Source: Mimachlamys varia
Taxonomy: Eukaryota > Mollusca > Bivalvia > Pectinida > Pectinidae
DNA length: 64,000 nucleotides
Assembly (NCBI GenBank): GCA_947623455.1
Contig: OX392532.1
Coordinates: 30,106,792 to 30,170,791 of the forward strand
Direction of reading: 5' to 3'
Under the pieces are notes generated by a model that had not been told where the DNA came from, did no database searches, and saw only the letters and a program-made list of their open reading frames with translations. Each line of letters begins with the position of its first letter. The first letter of the stretch is position 1. This document shows positions 58,441 through 64,000 of the stretch, piece by piece. The position numbers and the translations under genes are program-made.

Positions 58441-60840
58441 AGGGTAGACACTACGTCGGGACACTACGGGAGCGTCTATGAAGGGCAGTCACACTCTTTG
58501 ACGGAGTAGTTACACTCCACAATGCGAGGGTCACACTCTGAAACGGTGGTGTCACATACAAAAAATACGAAGGTTAACTCTAGAACGGGAGGGTCACACT
58601 TTATGAAGGGCAGCCATACTCTTTAATATGGGTGTCACACTCTGCAACAGGAGGATCACACTTTATAATGTGGTCACACTCTATAACGGTGGTGTCACAT
58701 ACTCAATCCTGAAGGTCAAACTCTTTGACGGGGGTTTTACATACTTAAACTCGAAGGTCACATTCAACAACGGGAGGGGCACACTCAATAATGGTGGTCA
58801 CACTCTTCAACGGGGTGTCACACTCTACATAGGGAAGGTCACACTCTATAATAGGGGTAACAATCAGAAATGGAAGGATTGCCCTCTAATATGGGGGGTC
58901 ACACTCTATAACGATGGTGTCATACTCGAAGGTCATACTCTGTAACGGGACGGTCATAGTCTATGAAGGGCGGTCACACTCTACAACGGGAGGGTACATT
59001 TCATAATGGTAGTCACACCCTTTGACGGAATTGCCACACTCTACAATGGGAGGGTCACACTCTATAATGGGGGTCAAACTCTTTAACGGGGTGTCACACT
59101 CTGAAACGGTAGAGTCGACACACTCTATGACGGGAGAGTCACACTCTATAACGGGAGGGTCAACCTCAATAACTGAAGGGTCACACTCTACAACGCGAAG
59201 GACACACTCTATATTGGGAGTCACACTCTATGGCGATGATGTCACATACTAAAACCGTAGGGCATACTATTCACTGGAAGGGTCACGCTGTATAATTGGG
59301 GTCACATTCTTTAATGGTGGTGTCACTCTACAACGGGAGGGTCACTCACTATAACGAGGGGTCACACTCTACAAAGGGATTGCCACACTCTATCATGGGG
59401 GTGTCACACTCTGTAACGGGAGGGTCAAACTCTTTAAACGAACGTTTTTTTCCCACATATTTGGTGTTCGATCATACTTTAGAACAGGGGGTATCACTTT
59501 TTATACTATTATATATTGTACTTCATTGTATATATTAGGCGTGAGTTCACATCAAAGAATGGAAGGTAGATACAGTGTATTTGGTGAAGGACAAATTCTA
59601 GAACGGAATGCACGGGTTTGAGGTATAGATCCTGATCATATTACTTAACGTATATTTATTAAAAGTCTGCAGCAGGATATTACCTTCTTTGTTATAGAGT
59701 GTATATTTGTTAAAAGTGTGCATGTTTGTTTACAGCAGGATATTACAAGAGTAAGGACCACACTCCTTCTTTATTATAGAGTATAACCCTTACACTCGGC
59801 AGTGGGGTAAAGGGTAGCGGGAGTTTTTGCTTGTTTCCATATGAGAAATTCCCGTTTTACTTTAGAATTGTATAAACAATTTACTTCCTAGAAATAAAAG
59901 TTGTTTATGAAAGCTTTTGAAACCTGTTTTGATGGAAATAATTCGATGAATCCAACAAAACATCTTTATTTCCCAGAAAAACATATATTCTATACTCCCT
60001 TTAATTCAAATAGATTTGGTCGAAATGTTTGGTAAGTGTTATCAAATTCATCTTGAAATATTAGATTACACTTTTTTTATTGGTTCCATAAATATGAGGA
60101 ATATCTTCACGTTCCCGATTTCCAGGAGAAACTTCATAGATTTTGTTTGCTACAATGTAGGCTAGATAAGGAAGTTAAGCAATTTGTGATAATCGAAAAA
60201 GACTTAGATTGTTTTAATTTTGACTTATACATATGTAGAAAAGTTCATATTGTTAAAATTCATTTAAAAAGTTGATTTAGTAAACAAATAGTGAAACTAT
60301 CCGTTGCCAGTATCGAATATTCCATTTGCATGACCATCTGAAATGTTGGCACATACACACACAAACGTTTAACTACTTGTTTTCATAGGCACCACATTTT
60401 CTGTCACTTCGGCTATTACATATGATTTGCGCATGTGTAAGGAAGACGACAACACGACAAGACGACAAGACGACAACACGACAACACGACATTTTACCGC
60501 GACAACCCGAGATTCCGTACGCGCTAATTAGCGTGTTCAAAATGTCGTGTTGTCGCCTTGTCGCTTTGTCGTGCTGTCGCCTTGTCGCGGTTTGAAAACG
60601 CAACAAGACGACATTTTATCTACTTAATATCGGGTTGTCGCAGTAAATGAACGCGACAAAGCGACAACACGACAACACGACAAGGTGACAACACGACAAC
60701 ACGAGATAGCCGTAATCAGCCACCATAGAAAAACGTTACGTGAAACATCGTACTCAATGTACACGGTACGTGATACACGGACCACTTTACGGGAAACATC
60801 TCACACGGTACGTGATATACGAATCACGTCACGGTACGTT
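58440..60840 (-). repeat. Right arm of large inverted duplication
   Basis: Reverse of 46600-50080. The array of TCACACTCTATAACGGGAGG units lies at 58480-59420, then GTGGGGTAAAGGGTAGCGGG at 59800, a block matching 47640-47110 at 59840-60370, the CGACAACA hairpin at 60435-60700 and the GTACGTGATACAC repeats to 60840. Confidence 0.85.
60373..60606 (-). other. Small ORF (77 codons), counterpart of 46884-47111
   Basis: Begins MLRF, includes the same HDILNTLISAYGISGC and ends GAYENK. See the left-arm entry. Confidence 0.3.
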
Positions 60841-61045
60841 TACTTGAATGTGACATAGATTTACATGACAGGTGCCGTCGATGAAGGAGAAGACGTTTAC
60901 TCTTCCGGAACTCTTGGTCTTATTTTCTTGTGTTTTTAAGGGTCCACATATAGATATTTCTTTGTTCACATTTTGTTCACAGTTTAAAGGATTTTTTTAG
61001 TTCGGATTATGTTTATGTTAACGCTTCAGTATTATATGTTTTTTC
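60840..61045 (+). mobile_element. Penelope-like 3' tail fragment upstream of gene f
   Basis: GATGAAGGAGAAGACGTTTA, CTCTTCCGGAACTCTTGGTC, then GTTCGGATTATGTTTATGTT, ending at the pyrimidine tract of the gene f acceptor. Confidence 0.6.
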
Positions 61046-61065
61046 CCTTGTAGATCCGAAACAAT

Positions 61066-64000
61066 ATGCCGTCTGTTGCATCTTTCCTGAAGCCCTTTCT
61101 TTTGCTGGGCCTCGTGTGCGGCTACAGTGCTGGGGGAGCTGGTGGTAAAGGAGGTACGTATTACTGTAACAACGCTACATATAGTTAGATTATGCATATG
61201 TATGTGAGTAAACAATGAATTATAATATTAATAGAATAAACAAAAACTGAAATAAGTCTTTCAAAATTTCATTCTGCGGCCTGCATTTTTCAGAATTTAT
61301 AATATATATATATTCCATCGATCTGTAAATATGTAATACGATTTTAAAAGCTATCGCCTAAATTTAATATAAATTGTTTTCGTTCCCGAGATAAAGAGGT
61401 AATTTTTTCTGGTATCCCAAGAAGATTGACTCTATCGAAGAGCCATCCCGCGAACGCAAAACCTTTTTCATCATTTTTTTTTCGAAACACTACATACACA
61501 TATCTTTTCGCAAGAACTTGTGCAGATTATTTGCAAAAGGAAAAAGAAAAAAAAGGAGAGAGAGAGCTTTAAATATCATTTTAAACTGCTGTAGCTGAAA
61601 GTTATACAATCTTCACACTAGAGAAATTTCATAGAATCGTTTCTATTTTTCAATGTTTTGGATTTTGTCATTAAGTACCAATATTGAGTCTTCAATCGAA
61701 CATAAAAGTTACCTTACTGTTGATAGATTTATTACCGTTCTATATCAAATAAATATGCAAAATTTTATAAATAAGTATGTACTGACGTAGCATTCAAAGT
61801 ATCTAATTTACTCTTTGTAAATAGATTATCTTTTTAAAATGCGCTATTTTTTCGGTTAAGTACGTCTTTTAAAACAGTATTACCTGAAATGAAAAATTAA
61901 TAATGTCACATTATTGTCCAGAACGGGACAACACATCGTATCCAACCATATCAACATTATTTACCAACACCATCGTTCTAGTGGCTTAAGCCGATCTTTC
62001 TATCCATTTCATCTTCTGTTATCGAAAACGTTCATCTACTAAAGACAGGTCACTTTGAGCCACTCTGTCAATTACTGTTGATAATCTTGTAATATCATAA
62101 TATAATTATATAGCGTAATGTGCATGGTGTGTCAAGTATGTATGAAGTGTGAGAGTGTATTTTATGACTTACCTCCCCCTTCTTCTTTAAAGGATTACCT
62201 CCCTTTACCCTATGTTGTAGTTAGCTTTTCATTTCATTTTTTCCCCTAATTATCATATCAAATATAAAATAATTTTGTCTCATTATTATTCATATAATAA
62301 TATATGTCAATCTATAATAATTTACAATGTAATATCAGTTAATTAACTGTTTTCAGCTGCAAATGGCGGCGGAGGCGGTGCAGGGTCGGGCAAGTCTGGT
62401 ATGGGAGGCAAAGGTGGAGAAGTCATGATGATGCCGTCAGGTGATAATACATGTGATATTACACAGAATGATCTATCCGCTAATCATGTAGTCATATATA
62501 ATGTGAATGACATCCCAAGTTGAACAATAGTGAAATGCTTTTGAGAGATATTTCTATGTTGCCAGGCGTGTCAAAATATAATAAAGAAACTAAAGTCTAT
62601 CGAAATACGATATTACACAGAATGATTTAGGCGCTGTTTAGGTAGTCATATATGATATGAATGACATCGCAAGTTGAACAATAGTAAAATGCTTTTGAGA
62701 GATATTTCTATGTTGTCAGGCGTGTCAAAATATAATAAAGAAACTAAAGTCTATCGAAATACGATATTACACAGAATGATTTAGGCGCTGTTTATGTAGT
62801 CATATATAATGTGAATGACATCCCAAGTTGAACAATAGTAAAATACTTTTGAGAGATATTTCTATGTTGCCAGGCGTGTCAAAATATAATAAAGAAACTA
62901 AAAGAATGACGACGTGTCTATCGAATAAAATAAATTTCATTGCAGGCGGAATGGGAGGAGGCATGATGGGCGGAAATGGTGGAATGGGCGGAATGGGCGG
63001 AATGATGGGCGGAGAAGGAGGCATGGGCGGAATGATGGGTGGAAAAGGTGGAATGGGCGGTATGGGCAGCATGATGGGTGGAATGATGGGCGGTAAAGGT
63101 GGAATGGGTAACATGATGAACGGAGGAGGTATGGGCGGTATGGGTGGCATGATGGGCGGAAAAGGAGGCATGGGAGGTATGTCAGGAATGGGTGGTATGG
63201 GCTCAGAAATGGGCGGTATGGGTGGCATGGGTGGCATGATGGGCGGAAAAGGAGGCATGGGAGGTATGTCTGGTATGGGTGGTATGGGCTCAGAAATGGG
63301 CGGTATGGGTGGCATGATGGGCGGAAAAGGAGGCATGGGAGGTATGTCTGGTATGGGTGGTATGGGAATGGGCGGTATGGGAGGTATGATGGGCGGAAAA
63401 GGAGGCATGGGAGGTATGTCTGGTATGGGTGGTATGGGAATGGGCGGTATGGGAGGTATGATGGGCGGAAAAGGAGGCATGGGCGGGGAAATGGGCGGTA
63501 TGGGTGGCATGATGGGCGGAAAAGGAGGCATGGGCGGTATGTCTGGCATGGGTGGTATGGGAATGGGCGGTATGGGAGGTATGGGCTCAGAAATGGGCGG
63601 TATGGGTGGCGGCATGATGGGCGGAAAAGGAGGCATGGGAGGTATGTCTGGCATGGGTGGTATGGGAATGGGCGGTATGGGCTCAGGAATGGGCGGCATG
63701 GGTGGCATGATGGGCGGAAAAGAAGGCATGGGAGGTATGTCTGGCATGGGTGGTATGGGAATGGGTGGTATGGGAGGTATGGGCTCAGAAATGGGCGGCA
63801 TGGGTGGCATGATGGGCGGAAAAGGAGGAATGGGCGGCATGGGTGGCATGATGGGCGGAAAAGGAATGGGGGGCATGGGAGGTATGTCTGGCATGGGTGG
63901 CATGGGAATGGGCGGTATGGGCTCAGAAATGGGCGGCATGGGTGGCATGATGGGCGGAAAAGGAATGGGGGGCATGGGAGGTATGTCTGGCATGGGTGGT
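61066..64000 (+). CDS. Gene f: secreted Met-Gly repeat protein (abductin/matrix-like), at least 409 aa, 3' end missing
   Basis: Exons are 61054-61153 (ATG 61066; acceptor TTTTTTCCCTTGTAG), 62357-62440 (acceptor TTTTCAG) and 62946 to past 64000 (acceptor ATTGCAG). Donors are AG|GTACGT and TCAG|GTGATA. Both introns are phase 1 and the frame is kept. Residues 1-21 are a signal peptide (MPSVASFLKPFLLLGLVCGY). Exon 2 adds a Gly-rich linker with GAGSGKSGMGGKGG. The last exon is almost pure Met/Gly with units such as GGMGGMMGGKGGMGGMSGMG and inserts GSEMGG; Lys and Glu recur at fixed places. It has no Pro repeats, unlike gene d, and no Phe, unlike scallop abductin (GGFGGMGGGX repeats). I infer an elastic or matrix protein outside the cell. 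Promoter and leader exon were not found. Confidence 0.85.
62456..62905 (+). repeat. 154-bp tandem repeat in gene f intron, 2.9 copies
   Basis: ATATTACACAGAATGAT begins at 62456, 62610 and 62764. Each copy carries TTTCTATGTTG(C/T)CAG, a possible decoy acceptor, just upstream of the true one at 62945. Confidence 0.9.

Noticed and set aside
62800..63993. 397-codon Pro/Ile/Met-rich minus-strand frame
   Set aside because: Shadow of the gene f repeat exon, for the same reason.

Overview
This window looks like nuclear DNA of a marine invertebrate, most probably a bivalve mollusc. It is AT-rich, its genes are split by introns with GT-AG borders, and it is dense in decayed transposable elements, tRNA-derived SINEs, MITE-like hairpins and minisatellites. 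Two further points favour a bivalve: secreted Met/Gly-rich low-complexity proteins that recall scallop abductin and shell or ligament matrix proteins, and an intact single-ORF Ty3/gypsy element that resembles the Steamer-like elements of bivalves. The species cannot be fixed from the sequence alone.

Genes. I could assemble six spliced genes by matching signal-peptide exons, splice sites and reading phase. Gene a (minus, runs off the left edge) shows only its signal-peptide exon. Gene b (minus, 3265-5731) encodes a 71-aa secreted Gly/Met-rich peptide. Gene c (minus, 14000-15808) encodes a 209-aa basic Met/Pro/Arg-rich secreted protein. Gene d (plus, 21071-24601) encodes a ~506-aa secreted protein made almost wholly of Met-Gly-Pro repeats. 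Gene e (minus, 43957-46096) encodes a 228-aa cysteine-containing protein with a signal peptide and a hydrophobic segment, behind a promoter region with two CRE palindromes. Gene f (plus, 61066 to beyond the right edge) encodes a Met-Gly repeat protein of at least 409 aa. Genes a, b, c, d and f share one plan: a signal-peptide exon ending in phase 1, followed by symmetrical phase 1-1 exons. Four of them (a-d) also show a TATA box followed about 28-30 bp later by a likely start site and a short leader exon. I read this as a dispersed cluster of extracellular-matrix genes of common origin, perhaps for hinge ligament, shell or byssus; the tissue is inference.

Mobile DNA. A complete 5.19-kb LTR retrotransposon lies at 51574-56760, with two 200-bp LTRs that I read as identical, a 5-bp target duplication, a tRNA-Leu-type primer site and one uninterrupted 1353-aa Gag-Pol frame. 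It sits in the spacer between two inverted copies (46.6-50.1 kb and 58.4-60.8 kb) of a composite repeat. Two decayed LINEs occupy 9.26-10.9 kb and 25.95-29.6 kb. At least eleven fragments of one element carrying a Penelope-like reverse transcriptase, eight copies or fragments of a ~330-bp repeat (here called R), pogo/Tigger-like MITEs and several tRNA-derived SINEs fill the rest.

Tandem DNA. Arrays are found at 12.48-13.04 kb (80 bp), 32.67-32.93 kb (29 bp), 37.2-38.1 kb (~34-bp hairpin unit), 40.2-41.8 kb (51 bp), 48.2-50.1 kb (with a 42-bp sub-array) and 58.5-59.4 kb. Between these features I saw no supportable genes; the blank stretches are listed.
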